This document shows positions 1-8,402 of a stretch of DNA of 64,000 nucleotides, piece by piece. Source of the stretch: Azospirillaceae bacterium (GTDB taxonomy: Bacteria; Pseudomonadota; Alphaproteobacteria; Azospirillales; Azospirillaceae); contig JAPWJW010000005.1 of assembly GCA_028283825.1 (NCBI GenBank), positions 744,001 to 808,000 on the forward strand, given 5' to 3'. A program made the position numbers and the translations under genes. The notes beneath the pieces are model-generated. The model saw only the letters and a list, made by a program, of their open reading frames with translations. It ran no database searches and was not told where the DNA came from. Numbering within the stretch: the stretch's first letter is position 1; each line of letters starts with the position of its first letter.

Positions 1-851
1 TCCCCTATAACCGCGCGTTCAATCCCGACCTGGCGCCCCGCCTGGACGCCCGGCAAACCACCATCCAGATCATCGATCGCAAGGCGTCCAAGCCGCCCAA
101 ATGCTATCTGGACAGCGAACAGGACGTGGTGGATTGGGTGCTGGCGCCACTCAGCCCGGATGACCGGCAGGCCTTCTGCGCCCACGCGTCCAAGGCCGGG
201 GCGCATGCCAAGCCCCTGCACAAGTCGTTCGATTGCAGCATCATGGATCTGGCCGACGATATCGGTTTCGGTGTGCATGACCTGGAGGACGCGCTGGCGC
301 TGAAACTGATCGGTCCGGCGCGCTTCCTGTCGCTGGTGCCCGAGGATGCCTGCCGCTGTTTCCTGGACAACCTGAAGGACATGCATGGCGACGACCTGTC
401 CTACGACCAGTTCGTCGACGGCCTGTTTGGTGAAGGTTATGCCCGCAAGTCATTGATCGGGCGTCTTGTTCACTACTTCATCACCCGCTGCCATATCGAA
501 ACGCGGGAAGAGTTCCGTGAACCCCTGATCCGCTACCGCGCGGTCATGGACCGGGATGCGGCGACGTTCCTGGATGCCCTGAAGTCGGCCGTCAGGACCG
601 CGGTGATCCTCAGCCCCAGCGTCCAGCAGCTGGAGTTCAAGGGCCAACGCATGGTGGTGGCGGTGTTCGAGGCCATGGCGTCGGAGCCTGAATCCTTCCT
701 GCCGACCGACGTGCTGGAGCGCCGGCAGGGCGGTGACGATGTGATGCGGCTGATTTGCGACCATATTTCGGGAATGACCGACCATTTCCTGCTGAAATCC
801 TATGACCGGCTGTTCAGCCCGCACATGGGTTCCGTCTTCGACCCGCTTTGA
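1..851 (+). CDS. dGTPase-like triphosphohydrolase, C-terminal part
   Basis: The gene enters from the left edge; the frame is open from base 3 and stops at a TGA at 849-851, giving about 282 visible residues. The segment SIMDLADDIGFGVHDLEDAL resembles the ADDI..DLEDG part of deoxyguanosine triphosphate triphosphohydrolases, which supplies the last metal-binding Asp of their HD fold. The C-terminal ISGMTDHFLLKSYDRLF matches the GMTD(R)..L..Y.RL stretch typical of that family. The earlier H...HD metal ligands lie outside the window and cannot be checked. Family members hydrolyse dNTPs to nucleosides plus triphosphate, and some restrict phage. The next gene starts 13 bp downstream on the same strand. 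Confidence 0.7.
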   Translation, partial: PYNRAFNPDLAPRLDARQTTIQIIDRKASKPPKCYLDSEQDVVDWVLAPLSPDDRQAFCAHASKAGAHAKPLHKSFDCSIMDLADDIGFGVHDLEDALALKLIGPARFLSLVPEDACRCFLDNLKDMHGDDLSYDQFVDGLFGEGYARKSLIGRLVHYFITRCHIETREEFREPLIRYRAVMDRDAATFLDALKSAVRTAVILSPSVQQLEFKGQRMVVAVFEAMASEPESFLPTDVLERRQGGDDVMRLICDHISGMTDHFLLKSYDRLFSPHMGSVFDPL

Positions 852-864
852 CCAGGGAAACCCC

Positions 865-1873
865 ATGCCGTCACCCAACCTGTCGCTTGCCGCCGCCGAG
901 GACTTGGTCACGCAGGCCCTGGTATCCTGCGGCACCCTGCCGGACAACGCCGCCAGCGTGGCCCGCGCCTTGGTGTCGGCGGAGGCCGACGGCCAGGTCG
1001 GGCATGGCCTGGGCCGGGTGCCGTCCTACGCCGCCCAGGTCCGTGCCGGCAAGGTGGACGGCCGGGCCCTGCCCCGCCTGACCCGCACGGCGGCGGCCAG
1101 CCTGCGCGTGGATGCCGGCCACGGCTTCGCCTATCCGGCGGCGGACGTGGCGCTGGCGGCGCTGGCCTCCCTGGCGCGCGAGACCGGCACGGCCAGCGCC
1201 GGCCTCTACGCCTCCCACCATATCGGGCAACTGGGCCGGGTGGTGGAGCGCCTGGCCGACCAGGGCCTGGTGGCCCTGCTGCTGTCCAACACCCCGGCCG
1301 CCATGACGGTGGCGGGCGGGCGCCGGGCCATGCTGGGCACCAACCCGCTGGCCTTCGCCGCCCCCATCGCCGGCCGGCCACCGCTGGTCATCGACATGGC
1401 GCTGACCCTGACCACGCGGGCCAAGATCGTGGCGGCGCAGAAGGCCGGCCAGCCCATCCCCTCCGACTGGGCGGTGGATGCGGACGGCCAGCCCACCACC
1501 GATCCGACCGCCGCCCTGGAGGGCGCGTTGGGCCCCGGTCGGCGGTTCCAAGGGGGCGACCTTGGCGCTGATGGTGGAAATTCTCTGCGGGGCGCTGGCC
1601 GGCGGGCAGGACAGTTGGTTGGCCAGTTCCTTCTGGGATGACAAGGGCGCCCCGCCCGCCGTGGGGCAGATCATCGTCGCCTTCGATCCCATGGCCTTCA
1701 GCGGGCCGGACTTCGGCGGCCGCATGGCCGACCTGGTCCAGGCCATCGTCGCGGACGGCGCCCGCCTGCCCGGCGACCGCCGCCTGGCGGCTCGGGCCAA
1801 GGCGCAGGCGGAAGGGCTGTCCATCGCGCCCGCCCTGCTGCGGGAAATCCAGGCGCTGGTCCCCGCCGGATAG
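865..1873 (+). pseudogene. Ldh-family (type 2 malate/lactate) dehydrogenase, frameshifted
   Basis: This resembles the malate/L-lactate/delta1-piperideine-2-carboxylate reductase family, NAD(P)H-dependent 2-oxo-acid or cyclic imine reductases without a Rossmann fold. Frame 1 from the ATG at 865 carries the family signature HHIGQLGRVVERLADQGLVA, followed by LSNTPA and GTNPLAFAAP. After about residue 225 the family continuation (VGGSKGATLALMVEIL, then QDSWLASSFW) is found in frame 2 and ends at 1873. One extra G near 1537-1539 explains the break. Removing it gives an intact protein of about 335 residues, normal for the family. Either the gene is newly inactivated or the base is a sequence error; I cannot tell which. 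Confidence in the family is higher than in the pseudogene status. Confidence 0.75.
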
Positions 1874-1876
1874 AAA

Positions 1877-1914
1877 AAGGGGGGGCCGGTAGCGGATGGA
1901 ACCCGGCCCCCCTT
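1877..1914 (-). terminator. Intrinsic terminator between convergent genes
   Basis: A G-run ending in CCGG (from about 1878) pairs with CCGG plus a C-run (1903-1914) across a 13-base loop. Read on the minus strand the stem is followed by TTTTTCTA, so it best serves the TonB receptor gene that ends at 1957. The plus-strand side lacks a T-run. Confidence 0.7.
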
Positions 1915-1956
1915 CCCCAGATGCGTCGCCCGGGAAGTCTCTTGAGTTTCTGAATC

Positions 1957-4407
1957 TTAGAACGTGACCTTCACCCCGCCATAGAAGGTGCGCGGCGCGC
2001 CCAGGGTCAGGCTGCGCGCGTCGCTCAAATCCCGGCCCAGGATGCCGCTGGCGCCATCCAGTTCGAAATAGGTGCCGTAGCTGGCATAGCGCCGGTCGAA
2101 CAGGTTGTTGATGCCGCCGATCAGCTGGATGTTGGGCAGGATCTGGTAGGTGGTGCGCAGATCCATGGTCCAGTAGGGCGTCAGCTGGGCGTTCTGGTTG
2201 GCGTCGTCCCCCACCACGTACTGGCTGCCGTAATACTGGATGGCGGTGCCCACGGTCCAGGTGGGCAGGACGGCGAAGTCGCCGCCCACCTTGATCTGGT
2301 GGCGCGGGATGCCGGGGATGCGGTCGCCGTTGTGCACGGTGATGTCGCCGTCATCGTCCGCCGACGGGTTGTTGGGGGAGGCCAGCACGCCGGTGAACTG
2401 GTAGGTCGCGTCCACGAAGCTGTAGTTGGCGTAGACCTGCCAGCGCTCGCTGGCGTAGGTCAGGCTGGCGTCCACGCCCTGGCGGCGGGTGGAGGGCACG
2501 TTGGTGTAATAGCCCCGGCCCTGGATGGTGCTGGCCAGCGCCACGATGTCATTGTCGCTGTCGGTGCGGAACAGGCCCAATGCCCAGTCCACGCGCCCCG
2601 CCCCACCCAGATCGTATCCGGTGACGCCGCGCAGGCCCGCCTCATAGGTGTTGGACACCACCTGGTGCAGCGGCGGGTCGGCGACCAGGGAGTTTTCCAG
2701 CAGGCAGGGCCGATCCGGATCGGCGCAGTCCAGTTCCAGCGGCGTGGGCGCCCGGTTGGACTGGGAATACCCGGCATAGGCGGTGACGCCGCCTGGAAGC
2801 TTGTAGGTCAGGCCCGCTTGCGGATTGAAGTGGGTGTAGCGGTTGTCGCCGTTCAGTTCCGGTGCCGATCCGCTGCGGTCGCGGGTGGCGATATCGGCCA
2901 CGTTCAGGCGCACGCCGGCGGTCAGCGACAGGGAAGATGTCAGGTCCAGGGTGTCGGTCAGGTAGGCGCCGTAATAATCGGTGGTGCCGGACAGCCAGAC
3001 CGGCGCGTAGCCCAGATTGCCCAGAGTGCGGATGATCGCGCCGGCGCCCGCCACCTCATCGGTGTCGGTGGTCACCGACAGGTCGGGATTGATGACGCCC
3101 AGCGTGCTGGTGGAGGTGAAGCGGATGTCGGCATGGTCGATGCTGACCCCGGCGGCGAAGGCGTTGCCCATGCCCAGCAGAGGCCGGTCGCCGGTCAGTT
3201 GCAACGATCCGCCCACCGTGGTGGTGTCGATGGCGGTGCGGTCCAGCGTGCCGTACACCGTGTCGTCGTTGTAGGCGAAGGTGTGGCCGGCCAGGTCGGT
3301 GATGACGAACTGGTTGCGGAAGGCCGTGGTCTTGCCGCCGGCCGGCGTGCCGAAGGCGTCATCCTCCAGGCACAGCTGCCCGCCATAGGATGACCGGCTG
3401 CTGCAGCCCTCGAAATCGCTGTCGTTGCCGTCCACGTGTTTCTGGCCCAGGTGGCGGCCATAGGCGTTGGCCTGCAAGGACCAGCCGTCGGCCACGTCGA
3501 CCTTGCCGTTCAGGGCCAGCATGCCGCTGTCGTTCTTGGTGGTCTGCGGCCAGGTGTAGACAGCGGTCTCATCCGCCTGGATCATCTCCAGCGGCGTGGG
3601 GCCGACCACGCCCAGGCTGGACCGGCCGGCGGAGGCGATCAGGTGCACCTCCCCCGCCTCGCCGCGCCAGCCGGCATCGGCATAGAAGCGTTCGACGTCC
3701 GAGGCCGATTCCTTGCGCCAGCCGTCGTCGCGCGACCCTTCCGCCGCCATGTACAGCGCGAAATGCCCGGATGGCGACTGATAGCCGAACTCCGCCTGGC
3801 CCTGCGCCCGGCCGTAGCTGCCGCCCAGCAGTTCGGCGCTGCCGCCCTGGAAGTTGAAGCCGTTCTTCATCTCCAGCGTCACCGCCCCGCCCAGGGCGTT
3901 CAGGCCGTAGGCCGGGTTGTTGGTGGCGAGCGTCATGCGGTTGATCGCCACCTCCGGCGCCAGGTCCCAGTTGACGGTGTCGCCGAAGGCCTCGTTCAGG
4001 CGGACGCCGTTCTGGTAGACGGCGATGCCCTGCGGCGTGCCCTGCAAGGGCGACACGGTGAAGCCGTGGTAGTGGATGTCCTGGAACAGGGCGTTGCCCT
4101 GGGTGTCGGACAGCGACAGGCCCGGCACGCGCTGGGCCATGGTATCCAGGATGGAAATGGAATGGGCCCGGGCGAAATCATCCGCCGACAGGGTGGTGGC
4201 CGTGCCCGGCAGCTTGTCCAGCGGCACGGTGGCGCCGGGCAGCGGCGTGATGCCGATGACGATCACCTCCCCCGGGTTGGTGACGATGCCGGGGGGGGCG
4301 GCCGTGTCAGGCGCCGGTGCCTGCTGCGCCCGTGCCGGGCCGCACAGGGCCAGGGCGGAAACGGTGGTGCAGAACAATGCCATCAGGCCGGTGGGGATGT
4401 TTTTCAT
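1957..4407 (-). CDS. TonB-dependent outer-membrane receptor
   Basis: An 816-residue protein starting at ATG 4407, with a Sec signal peptide (MKNIPTGLMALFCTTVSALA, cleavage after the ALCGPARAQ region). A plug domain follows (VIGITPLPGAT, LDTMAQRVPGLSL, YQNGVRLNEAFGDTVNWDL), then a long beta-barrel ending in an aromatic C-terminal strand (GGVKVTF). The stretch SGILGRDLSDARSLTLGAPRTF is typical of the last strands of this family. It should bind an unknown ligand at the outer membrane and import it using TonB energy. An open frame runs upstream to 5145, but it is antisense to the kinase gene and ATG 4407 heads the signal peptide. It is divergent from a two-component pair across 214 bp with a palindrome, suggesting control by that pair. 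Ligand unknown. Confidence 0.9.
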   Translation of the reverse strand: MKNIPTGLMALFCTTVSALALCGPARAQQAPAPDTAAPPGIVTNPGEVIVIGITPLPGATVPLDKLPGTATTLSADDFARAHSISILDTMAQRVPGLSLSDTQGNALFQDIHYHGFTVSPLQGTPQGIAVYQNGVRLNEAFGDTVNWDLAPEVAINRMTLATNNPAYGLNALGGAVTLEMKNGFNFQGGSAELLGGSYGRAQGQAEFGYQSPSGHFALYMAAEGSRDDGWRKESASDVERFYADAGWRGEAGEVHLIASAGRSSLGVVGPTPLEMIQADETAVYTWPQTTKNDSGMLALNGKVDVADGWSLQANAYGRHLGQKHVDGNDSDFEGCSSRSSYGGQLCLEDDAFGTPAGGKTTAFRNQFVITDLAGHTFAYNDDTVYGTLDRTAIDTTTVGGSLQLTGDRPLLGMGNAFAAGVSIDHADIRFTSTSTLGVINPDLSVTTDTDEVAGAGAIIRTLGNLGYAPVWLSGTTDYYGAYLTDTLDLTSSLSLTAGVRLNVADIATRDRSGSAPELNGDNRYTHFNPQAGLTYKLPGGVTAYAGYSQSNRAPTPLELDCADPDRPCLLENSLVADPPLHQVVSNTYEAGLRGVTGYDLGGAGRVDWALGLFRTDSDNDIVALASTIQGRGYYTNVPSTRRQGVDASLTYASERWQVYANYSFVDATYQFTGVLASPNNPSADDDGDITVHNGDRIPGIPRHQIKVGGDFAVLPTWTVGTAIQYYGSQYVVGDDANQNAQLTPYWTMDLRTTYQILPNIQLIGGINNLFDRRYASYGTYFELDGASGILGRDLSDARSLTLGAPRTFYGGVKVTF

Positions 4408-4484
4408 TATATGGGGCTCTGGTGGGGATGCCTGACCGTACGGTATCGGCGGCGGCATTTTCCCTCCATAGGCCCCATTCCTGA

Positions 4485-4498
4485 TTTTCCCGGGAAAA
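4485..4498. promoter_or_regulatory. 14-bp perfect palindrome, candidate operator
   Basis: TTTTCCCGGGAAAA reads the same on both strands and sits in the 214-bp gap between the divergent TonB receptor and the kinase/regulator pair. Its symmetry and place suit a dimeric regulator such as the NarL-type protein encoded at 6016. There is no direct evidence of binding. Confidence 0.45.
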
Positions 4499-4621
4499 AT
4501 TCCCGATATCGCGGTGGTTGTTGCGCGGAAGCGCGAAGCGACTGTTAGATAGGGGGTGGGAGGTGCCGCCCGAAACCTGCGGGCGGCGAAACATATTGAC
4601 CGGAAGCGGGGAACCAACCTC

Positions 4622-6019
4622 ATGTCGCTTCGGATACGCTTGGTCCTGTCCATCGCCCTGCTGCTGCTGGTCAGCCTGGCCACCGGCGGTGCCGCCGCCT
4701 GGCTGCGGGCGGAGCATTCCGTGCGCACGGAGATGGAGGCGGCATTGTCCGTGGGCCAGCACACCGTGGCCAGCGCCCTGTCCCACCTGGCCCAGCGCCC
4801 GGTCGGCGCCAACCCGGCGGAGGATGCCGACATGGTGGCCGCCCTGACGCGGCTGGTGGGCGCCTTCGACGGCGACCGCCACCTGCGGGTCAGCCTGCGC
4901 GGCGCCCGCGGGGGTGCCGTCGCCACCTCCACCGTCGCCGTCCCGGACCATCCGGCACCCGGCTGGTTCATCGCCTCGCTGGACGTGCCGCAGCTGAGCG
5001 CCGACGTGCCCCTGCCCGGCGTCAGCCGTGACGGCCTGTGGCTGCGCCTGGAAAGCGACCCGTCGGGCGAGGCGTCGGAGGTGTGGGGCGAACTGGGCGA
5101 CGACTTCGCCATGCTGCTGCTGTTCAGCATGCTGGCCCTGCCCATGATCTACTGGACCCTGGGGCGGGCGTTGCGGTCGGTGGACCGCCTGTCCAAGGCC
5201 TTCGCCCAGGTCGGCATCAGTGGCGAGGCGCCGGAACCGGTGGCCGAGACCGGGCCGCCGGAACTGCGCCGCCTGGCGGTGGGTTTCAACGGCATGATCG
5301 CCCGCCTGGCGGCGGCGGAGGCGCGGAACCGCCGCCTGCATGACCAGTTGCTGACCATCCAGGAGGAGGAGCGGATCGAACTCGCCCGCGACCTGCATGA
5401 TGAGGTCGGCCCCTACCTGTTCGCCATCAACGTGGACGTGGCGGCCCTGCAGGCGGCGGCGGAGCGGTCGGGCGACGCGCCGCTGATCGACCAGGCGCGC
5501 TCGGCACGCGAGGCGGTGGCCCATGTCCAGGGCCAGGTGAAGGCCATCCTGGGCCGCCTACGCCCCCTGGGCCTGGGGGAACTGGGCCTGGCGCCGGCGC
5601 TGGACAATTTGGCGGCTTTCTGGCGCTCACGCCGGCCGGACATCGCCATCACCGTGGACGTGGATCCGGGGATCGGCCTGGGTGAGGCCGGCGACACCGC
5701 CATCTACCGCGTGGTGCAGGAAAGCCTGAGCAACGCGGTCCGCCACGGCCAACCGGCCACGGTCACCGTGACCGTGGCGGCCGATGCCGGCGATGTTCGG
5801 GTGGAGGTGGCGGACGACGGCGCCGGCTTCCCGCCGGGCCAGCCGGATGCGGGACGGGGGCGCGCCAATGGCGGCTACGGCTTGCGCGGCATGGCGGAAC
5901 GGGTGTCGGCCCAGGGGGGGACCCTGTGGCTGGGCAACCTGCCCGGTGGTGGTGCCGCCGTCCGCGCCCTGTTGCCCGGGCCGGCATCCCATTCCGTAAT
6001 TCCGCAAGAGGCGGCATGA
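4622..6019 (+). CDS. NarL-type sensor histidine kinase
   Basis: A 465-residue membrane kinase. The N-terminal helix (about 4-24), a short periplasmic sensor region and a second helix (about 160-180, MLLLFSMLALPMIYWTLG) precede a HAMP-like linker. The dimerisation region holds ELARDLHDEVGPYLFAINVD, the HisKA_3 pattern with the phosphorylated His in LHDE. An ATPase domain follows (VVQESLSNAVRHG for the N box, VADDGAGF for G1, GGYGLRGMAERV for G2). The start is the ATG at 4622, because upstream frame-open sequence contains no membrane segment. Its TGA overlaps the ATG of the response regulator (ATGA at 6016-6019), so the two are translationally coupled. The signal is unknown. Confidence 0.92.
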   Translation: MSLRIRLVLSIALLLLVSLATGGAAAWLRAEHSVRTEMEAALSVGQHTVASALSHLAQRPVGANPAEDADMVAALTRLVGAFDGDRHLRVSLRGARGGAVATSTVAVPDHPAPGWFIASLDVPQLSADVPLPGVSRDGLWLRLESDPSGEASEVWGELGDDFAMLLLFSMLALPMIYWTLGRALRSVDRLSKAFAQVGISGEAPEPVAETGPPELRRLAVGFNGMIARLAAAEARNRRLHDQLLTIQEEERIELARDLHDEVGPYLFAINVDVAALQAAAERSGDAPLIDQARSAREAVAHVQGQVKAILGRLRPLGLGELGLAPALDNLAAFWRSRRPDIAITVDVDPGIGLGEAGDTAIYRVVQESLSNAVRHGQPATVTVTVAADAGDVRVEVADDGAGFPPGQPDAGRGRANGGYGLRGMAERVSAQGGTLWLGNLPGGGAAVRALLPGPASHSVIPQEAA

Positions 6020-6642
6020 AACCCATGAAACTGCTGCTTGTCGATGATCACGCCATCGTGCGGGCCGGCCTGCGCCGCCTGTTGGCCCCCCTGCCCGAAA
6101 TCACCATCGCGGAGGCGGCGACCGGCCGCGACGCCCTGGTCCGCTATCGCGAAGGCCGGCCGGACATCGTGCTGCTGGACCTGAACCTGCCGGGGGTGGG
6201 TGGCCTGGAACTGCTGCAACGCCTGTTGATCGAGGATCCGACGGCCTGCGTCCTGGTGTTCAGCATGCATGCGGAGGCGCTGTACGCCTCGCGCGCCATG
6301 GCGGCCGGCGCCAAGGGGTACATGAGCAAGAACGCCGCGCCGGACGAGTTGCTGACCGCCATCCGCCGCCTGGCCGAGGGCGGACGGTATGTGGAGAACG
6401 ACATCGCCCAGGAACTGGCCGTGCACGGCGTGCCGTCCGGCCCCCTGACCCAGCGCCTGACGGAACGCGACCTGGAGATCCTGCGCCTGCTGGGCGAAGG
6501 GCGGGCGCTGGCCGAAATCGCCGACGAACTGGGCGCCAGCTACAAGACCATTGCGAACACCTGCACGCAGATAAAGGCAAAACTGGGGGTGGCCCGCACC
6601 GCCGACCTGATCCGCCTGTCCATCGAGATGGGGGTCAGTTGA
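6016..6642 (+). CDS. NarL/FixJ-family response regulator
   Basis: A 208-residue protein. The receiver domain starts MKLLLVDDHAIVRAGL, with the acidic pair DD and the phospho-acceptor Asp in IVLLDLNLPGVGG. The conserved Thr/Ser position is a Ser (VLVFSMHAE), with Lys in AKGYMSKNA. A LuxR-type helix-turn-helix fills the C-terminus (LTERDLEILRLLGEGRALAE, then LGASYKTIANTCTQIKAKLG). This N is unusual because most members have V.N H...I..K. It overlaps the kinase stop by 4 bp, so it is the cognate partner. Likely targets are its own region and the divergent TonB receptor, given the palindrome at 4485-4498. Confidence 0.93.
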   Translation: MKPMKLLLVDDHAIVRAGLRRLLAPLPEITIAEAATGRDALVRYREGRPDIVLLDLNLPGVGGLELLQRLLIEDPTACVLVFSMHAEALYASRAMAAGAKGYMSKNAAPDELLTAIRRLAEGGRYVENDIAQELAVHGVPSGPLTQRLTERDLEILRLLGEGRALAEIADELGASYKTIANTCTQIKAKLGVARTADLIRLSIEMGVS

Positions 6643-6705
6643 CCCCATGGGCGGCAGCACCCCGCCGCGTTAGACTTCCCCCTCTTTCAAAGGACGGGGG
6701 GCGAC

Positions 6706-7101
6706 ATGCTGCAGCGGGGACAAGTGCTGATCCTGGTTGGCCTGGGCGTGATCTTCTGGGCGGCAGCACTGCTGTTCCTGCGCGCCCTGCCCCTGGCCCT
6801 GACGGACCCGGTGTGGAACCCCGTCAATTTCGCGACGACCGTCTCTGTCGCTTGGACCAGCGTCTATCTGATCCGCCGACTGGCCGGCTTGGCGCCGGAG
6901 CAGGTGATGGCCGGTGTGGGCATTGTCGGGGCGGTCGCCATGACGGTGGACGGCGCCGTGCTGAACTGGCTGCCCGCCACCTATGGGCCGGATGAGACGG
7001 TGGTGCGCCTGGCCGCCGCCTGGCTGCTGTGGGGCTACGGCCTCAGCCTGGGTATCGCCCTGCTGATGGCGCATGGGAAAAAGGGCGCCGCCGAGGGCTG
7101 A
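6706..7101 (+). CDS. Small integral membrane protein (DUF5367-like)
   Basis: 131 residues with four hydrophobic helices (about 7-27, 40-56, 68-88 and 97-117) and short loops. A Lys-rich tail (HGKKGAAEG) suggests a cytoplasmic C-terminus. The start at 6706 has a GGACGGGGGG stretch just upstream. It lies 63 bp after the response regulator on the same strand and may be co-transcribed with it. The layout resembles DUF5367 membrane proteins of unknown function. No catalytic residue stands out. Confidence 0.7.
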   Translation: MLQRGQVLILVGLGVIFWAAALLFLRALPLALTDPVWNPVNFATTVSVAWTSVYLIRRLAGLAPEQVMAGVGIVGAVAMTVDGAVLNWLPATYGPDETVVRLAAAWLLWGYGLSLGIALLMAHGKKGAAEG

Positions 7102-7357
7102 CGGCGCTCGCCCGGTCGTTCACACCGTCTTGATGGCTCGGGAAGCGCGGAACGACGCACGCTCTGTTCTTCGTTCGTCAAAACGCTTGCATACTTCAAC
7201 TTGTCCCACCGATATTGCTGCAGGATAAAGATAGTCTACATGATCTTGCGATCCATCCTCGTCTTCGCAAACGAAACGAATCACAAGAGACTGTTATTAT
7301 TAATCCTATTTATTGGCCAGCCTCATAGGCTTCTTATGCTTGCAGAAGGTCCAGGTT

Positions 7358-8308
7358 ATGGGTTACGTGCGCATCTCGACAGATGGTTTAAGTCAAGAGA
7401 AGGCTAAAGAGTATTGGGCTGACAATATCGCTGACGCTTGTCAAAACATGCAATGCAAGTTTGACAAAGAAGAAATATTTGACGGAAGTGTTGAATATAC
7501 AAAATTCGGATTCGGAAAGATAACGCATTTCTGGATACGTGGCGCTCGTGGCGCAATTCGATCTACGCACCACATATCAAGGGAAAAAACAGAACATTTT
7601 AGTATATCTTTTCTTAAAGATGGCATTGCCGACATGCATAGCCGCGATAAAAGCATTAATCTAAACAAAGGTCGCATTCATTTTGGCGGAAGTGTTTATC
7701 CTTTTGACCTAAATACGGGAAATGAATTGGAAATTTCAATAATATTATTCGATATGAATTACATCAGGCAATATATTTCACATCCAGAGGATTTATTCTT
7801 AAGAGAACTTGAGGTTTCATCCGGTTGGGGGCACGCATTATCTTCCATGATGCAGGAGATAACGCCAAGAACCGTTAATCACCTCGCGCTTCCTCCAAAC
7901 GCCGTTGCTGAACACCTCGCGGGGCTGCTGGCATTATCGACGGGACCAACTGAGGATCATCTCTCCAGTAGCCGGCGCTCCTTGCTGAACAGACTTCGCA
8001 TGGATATGCGTGATCGCCTTTTTGATTCATCGATGGCTCCCAATCGTTTTGCCGCCGAACATGGTATTTCGGTTCGAACCCTCCATGCTACGTTCGCGGC
8101 TTCCGGTAGCAGTTTCATGAAGGATTTGCTCAGGATGCGCCTGGACAGGGCGTGCACGCTTTTGCAGGATCAAAGGTTCACCGGCAGGACAATTGCCGAA
8201 ATTGCCGGCCTTGTCGGTTTTGTGAATGCGGATCACTTTTCGTCCCGGTTTCACAAAGCGTTTGGCGTGTCACCGACAGTGTGGCGCTTGCGCGTTCTTA
8301 ATAAATGA
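7358..8308 (+). CDS. AraC-family transcriptional regulator
   Basis: 316 residues from ATG 7358, chosen because AAGG lies a few bases upstream and the protein N-terminus (MGYVRISTDGLSQEKAKEYW) fits AraC-binding-like sensor domains; an in-frame ATG at 7313 is possible. The C-terminal third holds the double helix-turn-helix (FAAEHGISVRTLHATFAASG, then TIAEIAGLVGFVNADHFSSR and FHKAFGVSPTVWR). The N-terminal half is clearly AT-rich, with AAA/ATT/TTT codons, unlike the GC-rich third positions of its neighbours. That points to recent acquisition. It is monocistronic and convergent with the chemoreceptor at 8403. Target and inducer are unknown. Confidence 0.88.
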   Translation: MGYVRISTDGLSQEKAKEYWADNIADACQNMQCKFDKEEIFDGSVEYTKFGFGKITHFWIRGARGAIRSTHHISREKTEHFSISFLKDGIADMHSRDKSINLNKGRIHFGGSVYPFDLNTGNELEISIILFDMNYIRQYISHPEDLFLRELEVSSGWGHALSSMMQEITPRTVNHLALPPNAVAEHLAGLLALSTGPTEDHLSSSRRSLLNRLRMDMRDRLFDSSMAPNRFAAEHGISVRTLHATFAASGSSFMKDLLRMRLDRACTLLQDQRFTGRTIAEIAGLVGFVNADHFSSRFHKAFGVSPTVWRLRVLNK

Positions 8309-8348
8309 TTTCGCGGCTTTGTTTGGCTCCATGCGAACCTGGCGCGGG

Positions 8349-8383
8349 GCCAGCGACACCATTCTAAGTTTTGTGTCGCTGGC
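8349..8383. terminator. Perfect 11-bp hairpin between convergent genes
   Basis: GCCAGCGACAC (8349-8359) and GTGTCGCTGGC (8373-8383) pair perfectly across a 13-base loop, between the converging AraC and chemoreceptor stops. Neither side has a run of Ts, so it may act as a weak or bidirectional terminator or a transcript-end stabiliser. Confidence 0.5.
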
Positions 8384-8402
8384 GTTGGGGAGACACCAAG
8401 GA

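Noticed and set aside
7201-7407. Small frame starting at a TTG upstream of the AraC gene
   Set aside because: It has no ribosome site and overlaps the AraC start in another frame; the region looks like promoter DNA.
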